Both the position numbers and the translations under genes were made by a program. This document shows positions 12,590 through 23,631 of a DNA stretch of 64,000 nucleotides, piece after piece. Source of the stretch: Edaphochlamys debaryana (lineage: Eukaryota > Chlorophyta > Chlorophyceae > Chlamydomonadales). Below the pieces are notes generated by a model. It did no database searches. It saw only the letters and a list, made by a program, of their open reading frames with translations, and was not told the origin of the DNA. The DNA lies in assembly GCA_016858145.1 (NCBI GenBank), contig JAEHOE010000157.1, forward strand, positions 62,001-126,000, in the 5' to 3' direction. Numbering within the stretch: position 1 is the first letter of the stretch; each line of letters starts with the position of its first letter.

Positions 12590-13246
12590 GGCCGCGGCTT
12601 GCGGACCTCCGCGACCTTCGATGCTCTACAAAGATAGCGCCCTGCTTGCTGGTTCAACCTGGTATCATCTGTTATAGTTGTGGCTATCCACAGGTGCTTG
12701 TGAGGCAAGGAAAGCACACAGTTGCGTTCCGTGAAGCGAGAGGGGCGCTTGACGTGTTGCTGGTGATTGTTGAGCACAGTCTTTACGTATTCCGAGAAAG
12801 CTTTTCAGAAAAGACCGAGGCGACTCTGCGACGAAGAAACCTTCCTGGATCTAGGTGGTGGTTTTGAACGCGCAGCTTGTGCTCCAAACTTGCTGCTTCC
12901 ACTGCGCCCGCAGCACAGCAAAGTTGATCTGGATGCGCAGGACTGCAGTCTTCACGGTCCTCGACCCAACTGTGCCGATCCCCATCGCTCGAGCCCTACC
13001 TCGCCATACTCTCAAGCACGAGCTCTGCATACACGGTTCATACATACCAGCATCAGAGGTGACTCGCATCGCGCTCGCATAGAGCTCAAATCGACGAGCC
13101 GGGCGGGCTCACAACGACGTAGCCCGGCGCGCCTGGGGCATCCTGTTGTCCACACCACGGGTCTGCATCTACTGTGAAGGCACGGAGAAGAAGGACAGTT
13201 GCCGGGGCGGTAAGGCTCGCCAGCCCGTGGGCAGGCGGCGAGCGCC
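12590..13246. promoter_or_regulatory. Divergent intergenic promoter region
   Basis: About 650 bp separate the start codons of the leftward ZMYND12-like gene and the rightward lectin-like gene, so both promoters must lie here. A weak CTATAA on the minus strand lies about 85 bp upstream of the ZMYND12-like start. No other motif is strong enough to name. The region is less GC-extreme than the genes on either side. Confidence 0.45.
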
Positions 13247-16200
13247 ATGGCATGCCCACGACGGGGCAATGGCGCCGGCGTGCCCCTGCTCCTCGGCCTG
13301 CTCGCTTCAGTGCTAGCAAGAGCAGGCGAGACGGGGCGGGGCAGGCAAAGGCTTACTGTGTGTGCCGGGCAGTTCAAGTGACGACAGATAGACGTACAAG
13401 AGGGCGTACACAGGTCTTCGGGACAGCAGCGTGGGCTGCTGGACCCCAGCCATGCTTCAACTAGGTTGATGCACCTGCCGCATGCAGGTTGCTCAGCAAT
13501 GTACTAGGCTCTACACAGGGGCGGGGTGGGGAACTGGAGAGTTTTTGGGGTCTGCTGTGGTCTGCTGTGTGCTCCGAACGCCGTAACGGCCTCAAACCCT
13601 CACGCCGCACGCCCCACCCTCCCTCCCGTCCTCTGTCCTCCTGCCGGCTTCCGCAGGGGCACAACCGCCGGAGAGATGCCTGTGTGAGTCCCAGTGCTGG
13701 ACCCTGCGGGTTGGAAGCTCTTGTCACGGCATGCTCGGACCAGCCGAGGCATCGTGCCCGCCCCCCATGCTCGCTCAGCCCTCCCTGCGCCGTGTCCTGC
13801 TCGGGCCCTGCCTCCCCCCCCCCGACCCGCTTGTCCCCCCCCCCCACTACCTCCCCACACGCCACCCCGCACACATCCCCAGCCGCCGGCGCCCCCACCT
13901 ACACGGGGGCCGACGGCTCCCAGTACCGCCTCTACCCGGACGCAAGGCGCTCGCACGCGGACGCGGAGCGGCTGTGCGCCGACGTGGGGGCCGGCCTGGC
14001 GGGTGCGTGGGGGGCCCTGAGGAGGGGGTGACGGGGATGGGAATTTAACACCCAACCCCCAGGGGACGGAGAGCAGATTGCGGGGAAAGGGCGCGTGCTG
14101 GCCAGGGGCAGCGGGAGATGAGGGTTGGTCGGCAGGCAGGACTTGTCCTGTTCCTAGGGGAACAAGCGGCCATGCTGTTCGGCCACAAGGGTTGCCCTGA
14201 TGTGGTTTTGCGAAGTAGCGGTACTTAGTGACTGCTTCCCCTTGACTGCTTCCCCTTCATGCACAGGCCTGGCCTCGGCGGATGACGCGTGGGCTGCCCT
14301 GAGCTACCTGGGCACGGGCTGCTCGCTGTGGGCCTCGGACCCCGTGGGGGAGGCCGGGCCCAGCGGGGCCCAGGCGGGCCCCGACGGCGGCGGGCTGTGC
14401 TCGGTGCTGCGCCCCGTGATGCCCAATGGGCGGCTGGAGGCGGCGGACTGCGGCCTCGCCTTCGCACTGGTCTGCCGCACCAGTGAGGGCGCGGGTGGAG
14501 GGGGCACTGGGGGGGAGGGGTATAGGAGAAGCGACGCGGCGCTGGGCGGTCTGAATGAGACGGGAAAAGGGCTGGCCAACCCGGGGTTGATCCTGTGAGG
14601 GGGCAAGAGGTTGGGGCGACATCTCAGGATACTTTCCGGGGTAGTGCCTTCCCTCATCCTTCCACGCTTGAATCCCCTCCCGTGATCCCCCTCCTCTCCC
14701 ACTCCCCGCCCATCCACGCAGACCCCCCACCCGGCGGCCCCTACGCGCCGCCCTCGCTGCCGCCTCCGCCTCCCCAACCGCTGCCGGCCTGCCCCTACGC
14801 CTGGCCCTCGGGCTCCTCCTCCCTCCTGGGCGCCGACGGCCTGCTCTACACGCTCTTCTCGCCGCCGCCGCCCCTGCCGCTGCCCAGCTTCCAGGCCGCC
14901 ATGGACACGTGCGCCTTCCTGGCCCCCGAGCGGCGCAGCGCGCTGGCGGGGTACGCGGGGCCGGGGGCGACGCCGGCGGAGCGGGCAGCCGTGGAGCGGC
15001 TGTGCACGGGCTGCGGCTGCTGGGTGGGTGCAGGGGGGAGGGGGTTGGGGAACGGGAGGGGAGGGGAGGGGCCAAGGAGGAAGGGAGCGCGAGGTGGGGG
15101 GTTCGTGTGAGGGAACATGGAAGTGAAGGTGCAGACGGGTGCATGGCTGGGCGCAAGAGGGGGAGCAGTGGGATGGGTGGGTGGATACCCCTGGTTGAGG
15201 CGGCCGACTGTCCTTACATTGCCCCTGATAACCCGGTTGATACCCCATGGACACCCCTGATACTCCGGTCCAACCTGGTGTGTTTCCTTCCTCTCGGGCC
15301 TCTGCTGTGCCCCCCCCCCCAGGTGAATGATCCCCTGGTTGGCGGCCAGTGCCCGCTGCTGGACGAGACGGGCGTGCTGGTGTACGGCAACTGCTACACG
15401 CCGCCGTACTCGTACGTGTGCAAGCAGGGTGAGCCGGGCGCACCTCTGACGCGGCGCAGCCATCGGGAGGGGGCGCCATGCTTCCTGGTAGCCCGCCTTC
15501 GATTCTCATGTTTCGGGCCTTGACACCTGGCGCCATACCTGGCCCCTGACCCCCGCAGAGGTGGCCGCTGTGCCCTCGCCTGCCGCATCCCTTCCTCCTG
15601 CACCCACGACGCCCCCGCCACTGGCCCCTCTGGGCCCGGACCCGCCCCGGCCCCGGCGGCCCCCGCGCCGGCCCCGCCCGCCCCGCCCGCCGCCGCCACC
15701 CCTTGAGGCCACGCCCCAGCGCCCCGACCAACCCGCCGCACCTCAGCCGCCGTCGCTACCCCCGCCGCCATACCTCCCCGGCAGCCCGCCCCCTGCCCCA
15801 CCCGGCCTGCTGCCGCCGGGGAGCCCCGTGCCTCCCGGCCTGCCTCCCCCGCTCAACCCAACGCCGCCTGCTCCTCTGCAGCCGGCCCCACCCGGCGTGC
15901 CGCCCCCGTCTCCGCCGCCCCTCAGCCCCCCTGCCCTGCCGCAGCCCACCCCAGCGACGCCTCCCCCTCCTTGGTCTCCGCAACCCCCGCTCTCGCCAGC
16001 TCCCAGCCGCCCGCCGCCTCAGCTCCCGCCACCACCACTGGGGCCAAGCCCCCCACCGCCTCCCAGCCCGGGCCCCAGTCCCAGTCCGCCGTCGCCCTCC
16101 GTCCCGCCCTGGCACCCACCGCCGGGACCACCTGCCTCGCCCCTCACCTCGCCCAGCACTCCTCAGCCCCCGCCGCTGGCACCTCTCAGCCCGCCCCCGG

Positions 16201-19200
16201 ACAGCCCTCTGCAGCCCTCGCATTCTCGTCCCGGCCTCCCTCCTCCGCAACCACCCCCACCCCAGCCCTCCTCTCCCCTGGCGTTGCCACCCCCTCCCCT
16301 CCTCCCGCCCGCGCCCCCCCCCCGGCCCTCGGGCCCCCCCAGCCTCAGCCCCTGCCCCGCGGCCCGCCCCCAGGGCATCGCCCTCCGCATGGGCGCCGAC
16401 GGCCTGGTCTACACGCTCTACTCCTCCCCCCCGCCCCTGCCCCTGCCGCCCTTCTCCGTGGCGCAGCAGATCTGCTCCTACATCGCGCCGCTGCAGAGGA
16501 GCACGCTGGCGGCGTACAACAACGGGACAGAGGTGCGTGAACATACAGGGGATCCCCTGAACATGCCATAGACTTTGGGCCTAGCGACCCAGGCCCGGGC
16601 TCCAGGCCGCATGCAGCGAAGAACGATCTGGTACCTGCTCTCGGCGCTCCGCAACTTCAGGCACCAGGAAACCCAGCTCCCCAGCCTTACAACATCAAGT
16701 ACTGACCCTTCCCCTTGCTTCTTCTCCTTGCCCCCCCACACATCAGGCCGAGCGCGCCGTTGTGTCAGAGCTGTGCTCCGGCTGCGGCTGCTGGGTGGCG
16801 GACGGGGCCGGGGCCGGGCGCTGCTCCGTGCTGGGGCCGGACGGGGAGGTGCGGGCGGAGCCGTGCGACACGCCACCGCAGAGCTTCGTGTGCAAGCAGG
16901 GTGAGAGATGGGGGAGGGCCGATACGAGGGGGGTCAGGGTGGCATCCGGAAGGGGCACGAGCGTCTGTGCTGACGGACCCGGGTTGTTCAGAACGCGAGA
17001 GGCGGTGGTAAGCCAGCGAGGAACCACTTGCCGCATGCCTGCTGGGGGACTGCACGTTTTTTCTGGACGGGGGTGGTGGCCAATCGTACTCTCGACTCGA
17101 TACGCCCCTGGGACTGCCACGATATAACTCTCCTGCCACCCCCTGCTGTTTCACCCGCAGGGTTCCTGAGCCCAAGCCCGCCCATGCTCTATGGTTCGCC
17201 ACCGCCCCTCACTCCGCCGAACGCTCCTGCTTCGCCCGTGCCCTGGCCGCCCCCCTCGTCACCGCCACCCGACTCGCCTTCACCACCCGAGCCGCCCCCA
17301 CCAAACGGGCCTCCTCCGCCCTTCCCCCCAACCCCTCCGCCACCGTCCCCTCAACCCCCTTCCCCTCTGCCGCCGTCCCCACAGCCGCCTTCTCCTCCCC
17401 CGCCGTCCCCACAGCCGCCGTCCCCTCAGCGGCCGTCTCCTCAGCCACCCCTGGCTCCCAGCCCCCCACCAGCCTACCCCCCCGCTACTCCCCCGTCCTC
17501 TCCAGCTCCGCCGCTTCCAGCCACCCCCGCCACCTGGCCGCCCCCGCCCCTCCTCCCGCCCGCGCCCCCCCGCCGGCCCTCTGCCCCCCCCGGCCTCAGC
17601 CCCTGCCCCGCGGCCCGCCCCCAGGGCATCGCCCTCCGCATGGGCGCCGACGGCCTGGTCTACACGCTCTACTCCTCCCCCCCGCCCCTGCCCCTGCCGC
17701 CCTTCTCCGTGGCGCAGCAGATCTGCTCCTACATCGCGCCGCTGCAGAGGAGCACGCTGGCGGCGTACAACAACGGGACAGAGGTGCGTGGACGCAGAGG
17801 GGGTCCAGAACATGCCATAGACTTTGGGCCTAGCGACCCAGGCCCAGGCTCCAAGCCGCATGCAGCGCAGAACTCTCAAGCGCTGATTCAGCGTCCGAGG
17901 GATGTGCATGTCAAGGGCCTGGGGTAGCGTGTACCCGTTTTGGGCGCTCTGGCATGGACTGGGCGCTCGAGGTTTTCAACTCCAGGCACCAGGCCCTAAT
18001 CGTTCCCTCACGCATTCCATCCCCCCTCCCCTCAGGCCGAGCGCGCCGTGGTTTCCGAGCTGTGCTCCGGCTGCGGCTGCTGGGTGGCGGACGGGGCCGA
18101 GGGCGGGCGCTGCTCCGTGCTGGGGCCGGACGGGGAGGTGCGGGCGGAGCCATGCGACACGCCGCCGCAGAGCTTCGTGTGCAAGCAGGGTGAGGCGCGG
18201 GGAGGCGTGGGGAGGGGCAGGAAAGCGAGGATGGGCCGGGTGGGGTGAGGGAACGGATGAGGGTGGCATGGGCTGGTTTGCTGTTCTGCCTAGTGGGGCC
18301 GACAATAGCCGTGCGTGCCTTTTGCTCGAGGCTGCGGAGTAGGGCAGAGTTCCGGTGGCCGAAGCCCAACACTGTGCACATCCCGCGACCGCCCTCTGCG
18401 CAGGTTTCCTGAGCCCAAGCCCTCCGGTGTCCTCCCTCTCGCCGCCTCCCATCACACCTCTGGACACGCCTCCGCCGCCTGTGCCCTTGCCGCTGCCCCC
18501 CGCGCCCCCGCCGGGTACGCCTTTCGTTCCATACCAGCCCCCGCCTGCCGCGCCTTCCCCCCCTCCGTCGCCTCCCTCTCCACCACCGCCATCGCCGCCG
18601 CCCTCCCCGCCACCACCTCCCCCATCACAGCCCCCACCATTCCCTTCGCCGCTCTACCCAATCCCAGCTTCCCCTCCGCCGTATCCCCCTACCTACCCGC
18701 CTGCCTATCCGCCCTCGCAGCCGCCAGGGTATCCGCAGCCGCCTCCGCCGCCCTACCCATCACTGCCCTACCCCCCGCCGCCGCCTTATCCGCCGCCGCC
18801 ACCACCGCCTCCACCTCCGCCACCGCCGCCGCCGTACCCCTCGCCTCCTTACCCGCCGCCTCCACCGCCGCCTCCACCGCCGCCGCCGCCCCCTCCTTAT
18901 CCGCCGCCGCCTTATCCACCACCGCCGCCACCCCCTCCACCGCCGCCGCCGCCGCCCCCTCCTTCCCCCCCGCCGCCATACCCGCCCCCGCCGCCTCCAC
19001 CGCCGCCGCCGCCCCCTCCTTACCCGCCGCCGCCTTATCCACCGCCACCCCCGCCGCCTCCACCGCCGCCGCCGCCCCCTCCTTACCCGCCGCCGCCTTA
19101 TCCACCGCCATCCCCACCGCCGCCCCCTCCACCGCCGCCGCCACTATACCCGCCGCCGCCTTACCCGCCCCCGCCACCACCGCCGCCCCCTCCACCGCCG

Positions 19201-19762
19201 CCCCCTCCACCGCCGCCCCCTCCTTACCCGCCGCCGCCCTATCCACCGCCACCCCCACCGCCGCCCCCTCCACCGCCGCCGCCACCATACCCGCCGCCCC
19301 CTTATCCACCGCCACCCCCACCGCCGCCCCCCTCCACCGCCGCCGCCACCATACCCGCCGCCGCCTTACCCGCCCCCGCCTCCACCGCCGCCACCACCGC
19401 CGCCGCCCCCTCCTTACCCGCCACCGCCTTATCCGCCACCACCGCCGCCGCCTCCGCCACCTCCACCACCGCCGCCATACCCACCCCCGCCCGTCCCGCC
19501 GCCACCCCCGCCGCCACCGCCACCGCCGCCGCCCAGCCCACCCCCGCCTGTGCCGCCGCCACCACCGCTGCCACCGCCGCCGCCCAGCCCACCCCCGCCT
19601 GCGCCGCCGCCATCCCCGCTGCCACCGCCGCCGCCCAGCCCACCCTCGCCTGCGCCGCCGCCACCCCCGCTGCCACCGCCGCCGCCCAGCCCACCTCCGC
19701 CCGTGCCACCGCCACCACCGCCTCCACCACCGCCGCCATACCCACCCCCGCCGGTCCCACTG

Positions 19763-19794
<32 letters not shown>

Positions 19795-21823
19795 TCCAAA
19801 CTCACCAGCGCCGCTCCTGCCTCCACCGCCGTCGCCGCCACCGCCGCCACCACCCTACCCGCCACCACCGTACCCGCCGCCGCCTCCACCGCCACCCCCG
19901 CCGCCACCTCCGAACTCGCCACCACCACTTTATCCGCCGCCGCCGCCACCTCCACCGCCGCCACCACCCCCTCCCTACCCGCCGCCACCGTATCCACCGC
20001 CGCCGCCTCCCCCACCGCCACCACCGCCTCCCTACCCGCCGCCACCGTATCCACCGCCGCCGCCTCCCCCACCGCCGCCACCGCCTCCCTACCCGCCGCC
20101 ACCGTATCCACCGCCGCCGCCTCCACCTCCGCCCCCGCCGCCACCTCCAAACCCGCCACCGCCAAGCAACCCTCTGCCACCGCTGCTCCCGCCAAGCCCG
20201 CCACCACCCCTGCCACCTTCCCCCTCGCCTCCTCCTCCTCCACCACCCCTGCTCCCCTCCAGCCCTCCACCTCCGTCCCCGCCTCCTCCCATCCCGCCCT
20301 CTCCGCCCCCACCTCCACCGCCACCTCCACCGCCGCCACCCCTGCCCAGCCCGCCCCCGCCCTCTCCCCCGCCCCCCAGCCCGCCCCCACCCTCGGAGAG
20401 CCCCTGCCCCGCCGCCCGGCCCTCCGGAGTCGCGTCCATAGTGGGGGACGACGGACTGATCTACACGCTCTTCTCGCCGCCGGCGCCGCTGCCTCTTCCG
20501 GGCTTCCGGTAAGCGAACACAGGGGGGCGAGGGTCGGGTTAAAGGAAAAGCGCAGTATGTCGGCTTTTACAAGAAACCGGGAGGAGCGGGGCCGAGAGGA
20601 AGGATGGAGAGAGATGCCACATGAGCAATTTGTGGGCGGCTGTGTAATCAGGAGGAAGCGAATTTGAGGGAAAAGGAGGAAAGGGAGGGAGAGACGGGCA
20701 TTGTGAGGGGTGCAGGGAGTTTGATCTAGTGGTGGCCCTGGCTTGCTTGCCCATCACCCTCGCCCCGTACTCCCACTTTGCTTCCTCCTCTCTCCACCTC
20801 TTCACGCCCTCCCCGCTCCCCCGCTCCCCCCCCCCCCCTCCCCCCCCCCCTCCTGTCAGGTCGGCCATGGACATGTGTGCCTTCCTGGCCCCCACCAAGC
20901 GGAGCGCCCTGGCTTCCTTCAACTCCTCCTTCGGCACCCCCGAGGTGGGGGGGAGGAGGGGCTGCCCTCAGGGGTCACGGGGCCCCGGGGGGCAGGGCCC
21001 TCGGGGGAGGAGTGGGGGTGCCTTGGGGCGTACGGCACGGCGTGACTTTTGCGGCAGGACCGCTGCTGGGGCAAGCCATGGCCGGTTTCCACGCGACCCA
21101 GCACGGGCGATGGGGGGGCGGCCTCGACCCACTGCCCGGCGTGTGCTGTTTGAGGGAAGGGGAGGCAGCGGGCTGCGTGCGGGGATTCGGGGTGTTCTGT
21201 GGGGCAGGACCTCGGCAGGTACCCGGTCGCCAACAAGAGGCTTGTCCCTGACCCAGCTCGCTCAAGCGGCTTCGAACTCCTCACCCTCTGACCCGCATTC
21301 CCTCACTCCCCGGACCCCACCCCCTCCCTCTCCCCCAGACCGAGCGTGTCGCTGTGTCGCTGCTGTGCACCGGCTGCGGCTGCTGGGTGAGAGCGGGACC
21401 AGGGGGACGGGGCGTGGGAACGCGGTGACTGTAGGGGCGGTATGGATTTCCAAGCGCCGGGGGGGGGTGCGCAGGTGCCCGGTCTGTCCGCGCAGCTCCT
21501 CGGCGGGCCCCCGTCCTCCGGCCCACCCCATCCCTGTCCCCGTCCCTGACCCTGGCCCCTATTGCTCCGGTCCCCAACAGGTGAATGACGACCTGTTTGG
21601 CGGCACCTGCCCCATCCTGACGCCCGAGGGGGCCGTGGTGAGGGGCAACTGCTTCACGCCGCCCTACTCGTACGTCTGCAAGCAGGGTGCGTGGGGGGTG
21701 GGGCGGGGCAGGGGAGGGCATGCGACAGGGTTTGCCTGGTGGTGGTGGAGGGTAAGGCTAGGGTCTGGTGCTTCCGCCCTTTTCACTCCCGCCCTCCGCC
21801 TCCCCCCCCCTGCAGACCCTTAA
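13247..21823 (+). CDS. Large secreted proline-rich protein with five C-type-lectin-like domains
   Basis: The predicted start gives MACPRRGNG followed by a hydrophobic signal (VPLLLGLLASVLA). Well-supported exons are 13883-14002, 14267-14482, 14722-15023, 15323-15428, 15559-16532, 16747-16900, 17161-17783, 18036-18189, 18404-20508, 20860-20944, 21339-21386, 21581-21686 and 21816-21823. All are phase-consistent once one extra C near 19327 is discounted. The protein is about 1,715 aa and ends YVCKQDP. Five lectin-like domains (exons 3-4, 5-6, 7-8, 9-10 and 11-14) share GADG-x-YTL, A..C, LC(T/S)GCGCW, Cys and Y-V-CK. Three proline-rich spacers sit before domains 3, 4 and 5, the last with about 650 residues of PPPPYPPPP-type sequence. 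The intron after CGCW is phase 0 and the one after CKQ is phase 1. The first exon's donor (near 13373) and a tiny exon 13657-13682 are uncertain. This is a paralogue of the gene at 1053-6547. A wall or surface glycoprotein role is inferred. Confidence 0.7.
16310..18189 (+). repeat. Recent internal duplication of a lectin-like module
   Basis: The segment from about 16310 to 16900 (end of one proline exon, intron, and second half of a lectin-like domain) is repeated at about 17565-18189. The coding part from GGCATCGCCCTCCGC to the donor is base-for-base the same in both (16369-16532 and 17620-17783). Similarity continues through a shared intronic stretch reading CATAGACTTTGGGCCTAGC, and the two downstream half-domain exons differ at only a few bases. 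The proline spacers between them differ, so the module duplicated or was homogenised while the spacers drifted. Confidence 0.85.
18440..20400 (+). repeat. Poly-proline coding tract (PPPPY-type) with a frame slip
   Basis: This is nearly 2 kb of CCG/CCA/CCT codons interrupted mainly by Tyr, and later by Ser, Ala, Val and Leu. Units such as PPPPPYPPPPYPPPPP recur at 30-60-base spacing. Near 19320-19333 the sequence GCCCCCCTCCACC has one C more than the equivalent GCCCCCTCCACC of neighbouring units, and upstream and downstream frames agree only if that base is removed. Regularly spaced tyrosines in extensin-like rods are candidates for cross-linking; that is inference. Confidence 0.8.
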
Positions 21824-23631
21824 ATGGGAACAAGCACTGGACTGGAGCACAGCAACGAGCTTCGAATAGACAATTAGCGTTGGGCGCTTCCTAGCGATAG
21901 AGACCAGGCCTACGGTATAAGCCGGCATTGATCGATTGATTCAACTCAGGACTTGGCGAGGCTTGATAACGCCACGCCACCGCGTCGAGCGCTTGCAGGT
22001 GATGTGACTGGCAGGTAGTGCGTTGATTGCTGGGCATCACCCGGACACCCTAAGGACCAAGTAGGGGTTAGAAGAACATCAACGAAGTGAAGCGCTTGGT
22101 TGTGGTATGGCGTAGGGCGTGCGCCGACCAAGTAGGGGCCTGGGCCTGACTGGCACGCAGGCAGTGTTCACGTGGATAGCCACGTGTATGACGGCCACAC
22201 CGTCGGTTGAGGCGGTTAGCTGTGGCCATCATTAGAGCACACACATGTATGTGTGCTTAGGCGCGACAGTGACGTGGCGTGGTGTATGGGACCGCAATGT
22301 AGGCAAGCAAGGCTTGAAGCAGGGATGTGGGCAGGAATGGGTGGGCAGGCAGACCAGGGGCGTATGCGGTCATATGTTTGTCGGCATCTGAACAGTGGCA
22401 GGGGTAGGCGTGCGCTCGAGACACCGACAGGCAGGAGGTTGGCGGCTTGCGGCCATCTGTGCAGCAGGCAGAATGCTTTGACTATTGCCGAAGCAGCCGC
22501 ACACTGGGCGTGTGTTGTACAATGGGCAGAGTTGTGGACTGGAATTGCAATGATTGCGGACTTGGGTGATGGCGTATGAACTGGGGGAATGAATGGCATG
22601 CGACGGTCACTGGGAGCGAGTGGGAGGGCACGAGCGCCATTCTCTGCTGGTGTTTAGAGGTGCCTTCAGTAAGGTGAGCAGAATTACCAAAGGGCACGGC
22701 CTCCGGAAGCGATACCGGTACCTGCCTTCGGACACAGCCAAGAGCCGCCGAGCCCCAGGAAGGCCCTGCCCCTCTCTCGCTCTTGTGCAGCAGCCCTTGG
22801 TACGGGTACTCGCTGCCCACCCGGGAACATTTATTGCCGGTTGCGGGCCTCACGGGTGGGCACGACCCATATCTGCACGTTTCCCTGACGCCCGTCCCCG
22901 CGGCCTGCGTTGGGTACTTGCGTGTTGCCTTGCAGCGGGCAATCAAGCCCGTGAGGTGCGTGGGTCGTGTGTATGGCCCCGGCATTAAGCGCTGTGGGCC
23001 GTGGCCCCTGCGGCCCTGCATCCGCATACACAGGCACATGCATGCGGTGGCCTGGCAGGGCTGGCACTCATCCATACAATCTATCGGCCATGCCCCATCG
23101 CGTCCTGGCCCACCCAAACAAGCCAGCCTTAGAGACCTACACATGCCTGCCCGTGTCATAGGTAGGCGGCTCGCTCCCGGGCCAATAGTATACTCAGCCT
23201 CCATAGCAGGCTTCATTCAAGCTCCATCCCTACCTCCCTTGCTTCCAACGACCTCTTTTCCTCGTTCCAAGTTGTAGGGTCGTCCCTCCGCCGTCACCTG
23301 CATGGATTATACGGAACCTCCCAAACCCATGCAACCCCACGGTGCCCTTCCGCAGCCCTCGCCTCCGCCTCCACGCATCCACCCCTGCCTCCCTCTTTCC
23401 CTCGCCAGGACCCATCGGTCCCAACCAAGCGAGAAGTTGTGCACTTGCCAACCCTAAAACCCACAAAACTCACTACTGTCCATCAAGCCGGCGGTTGCTC
23501 AACCAACCTTCACGCAGTGCCTAGCCTACCAAGCTAGTGCCCGAAGTGCACTGTCCTCGGCTGGCCTCTCCTTGTGCCTGACACTGCTGCCTCAAAGCTC
23601 TCCCGCTCTCCCAGACTCCCACTGCTCCCTG
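21824..23631. other. Intergenic, convergent 3' flanks, with a dispersed repeat
   Basis: About 1.8 kb lies between the stop of the rightward lectin-like gene and the stop of the leftward MYND gene, so both 3' UTRs fall here. Base composition is more even than in the genes. Several open stretches occur but none shows splice motifs, codon bias or recognisable domains. A copy of a dispersed repeat lies at 22050-22140. I saw no TGTAA or TTACA signal close to either stop. Confidence 0.45.
22050..22140 (+). repeat. Dispersed repeat, copy 1
   Basis: The core reads ACATCAACGAAG, then GGCGTAGGGCGTG, and is bracketed by two direct copies of GACCAAGTAGGGG. A second copy with the same order and the same kind of bracket (CCAAGGCAGGG) lies at 54680-54775 on the same strand, more than 32 kb away. 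Its nature (short non-autonomous element or remnant of a tandem array) is unknown. Confidence 0.6.

Noticed and set aside
18404..20508. Pherophorin identity for the proline-rich genes
   Set aside because: The rods resemble pherophorins, but the globular ends are lectin-like with GCGCW and YVCK, not the pherophorin domain.
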